From: an uncultured Burkholderiales bacterium
Lineage (GTDB): Bacteria > Pseudomonadota > Gammaproteobacteria > Burkholderiales > Burkholderiaceae_D
DNA: 7,237 bases
Reading direction: 5' to 3'
Assembly: GCA_937872165.1 (NCBI GenBank)
Contig: CALMOR010000183.1
Location: 1,672-8,908, forward strand
Below the pieces are notes generated by a model. The model saw only the letters and a list, made by a program, of their open reading frames with translations, was not told the DNA's origin and ran no database searches. Shown piece after piece: positions 7,075-7,237 of this stretch (the first letter of the stretch is position 1; every line of letters begins with the position of its first letter). A program made the translations under genes and the position numbers.

Positions 7075-7237
7075 TGAGCCTCCTACGACATGGGGTTCTC
7101 GCCTGTGCCTGCGTCGCCGTGCTCGCCGCGTGCAGCGGCGGCAACGACGAACTGCGGCAGTGGATGGCCGACACGCGCAAGGACATGCGGCCGATGACGG
7201 CGACGCTCGCCGAACCGCAGACCTTCGAGCCGGTCCT
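7074..7237 (+). CDS. pilP: Type IV pilus assembly lipoprotein PilP, N-terminal part (cut by window edge)
   Basis: PilP is an inner-membrane lipoprotein that joins the PilN-PilO pair to the periplasmic N-domains of the PilQ secretin. Only 54 codons are present. They encode a signal peptide with a basic residue (R5), a hydrophobic core (about 7-19) and a clean lipobox, LAAC, with the lipidated cysteine at C20; S21 at +2 is not the inner-membrane-retention Asp. The segment after it, NDELRQWMADTRKDMRP, resembles the usual start of mature PilP (D-L-Q/R-x-[WFY]-[MI]), and FEPVL near the edge fits the Pro-rich linker seen in the family. The ATG overlaps the pilO TGA by one base (TGATG-type junction at 7072-7076), with a weak AGGCGG 7 bases upstream. 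Position as fourth gene after pilM-N-O supports the call. pilQ would be expected just beyond the window. Confidence 0.9.
   Translation, partial: MSLLRHGVLACACVAVLAACSGGNDELRQWMADTRKDMRPMTATLAEPQTFEPV

Overview
The window comes from a GC-rich Gram-negative bacterium, most likely a betaproteobacterium or a related gammaproteobacterium. I infer this from the type IV pilus genes pilM-N-O-P, their divergence from a class A penicillin-binding protein gene, and the character of the phosphoenolpyruvate carboxylase. All assignments rest on reading the translated sequence and motif recognition; no database search was run.

Layout. Positions 1-1445 (minus strand) carry the N-terminal 481 codons of a PBP1A-type peptidoglycan synthase (mrcA/ponA). 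The window edge cuts it just before the expected transpeptidase active site. A 97-base gap (1446-1542) holds a TATAAT box centred in a perfect 8-bp inverted repeat. Positions 1543-4347 (minus) are a complete ppc encoding phosphoenolpyruvate carboxylase, the anaplerotic PEP-to-oxaloacetate enzyme. Positions 4348-4713 are a 366-base divergent intergenic region. Its pilM-proximal part is distinctly AT-rich and holds plausible promoters for ppc (leftward) and for the pilus operon (rightward). From 4714 to the right edge lies the pilM-pilN-pilO-pilP operon (plus strand); pilP is cut by the edge, and pilQ would be expected next.

How the genes work together. PilM (cytoplasmic, actin-like), PilN and PilO (inner-membrane proteins with periplasmic domains) and PilP (inner-membrane lipoprotein) form the alignment subcomplex that links the type IV pilus motor to the PilQ secretin. 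Packing is tight: pilM/pilN and pilO/pilP each overlap by one base, and pilN/pilO are 10 bases apart. PBP1A builds peptidoglycan, and the ponA-pilM neighbourhood is a familiar one in proteobacteria. ppc has no obvious functional link to either and sits between them.

I found no RNA gene, CRISPR array, insertion sequence or phage feature. The window looks like ordinary core-genome sequence. The points worth a second look are the ppc insertion in the ponA-pilM neighbourhood, the inverted repeat around the mrcA -10 box, the TTG start of pilM, and an apparently missing phosphate-2 aspartate in PilM.
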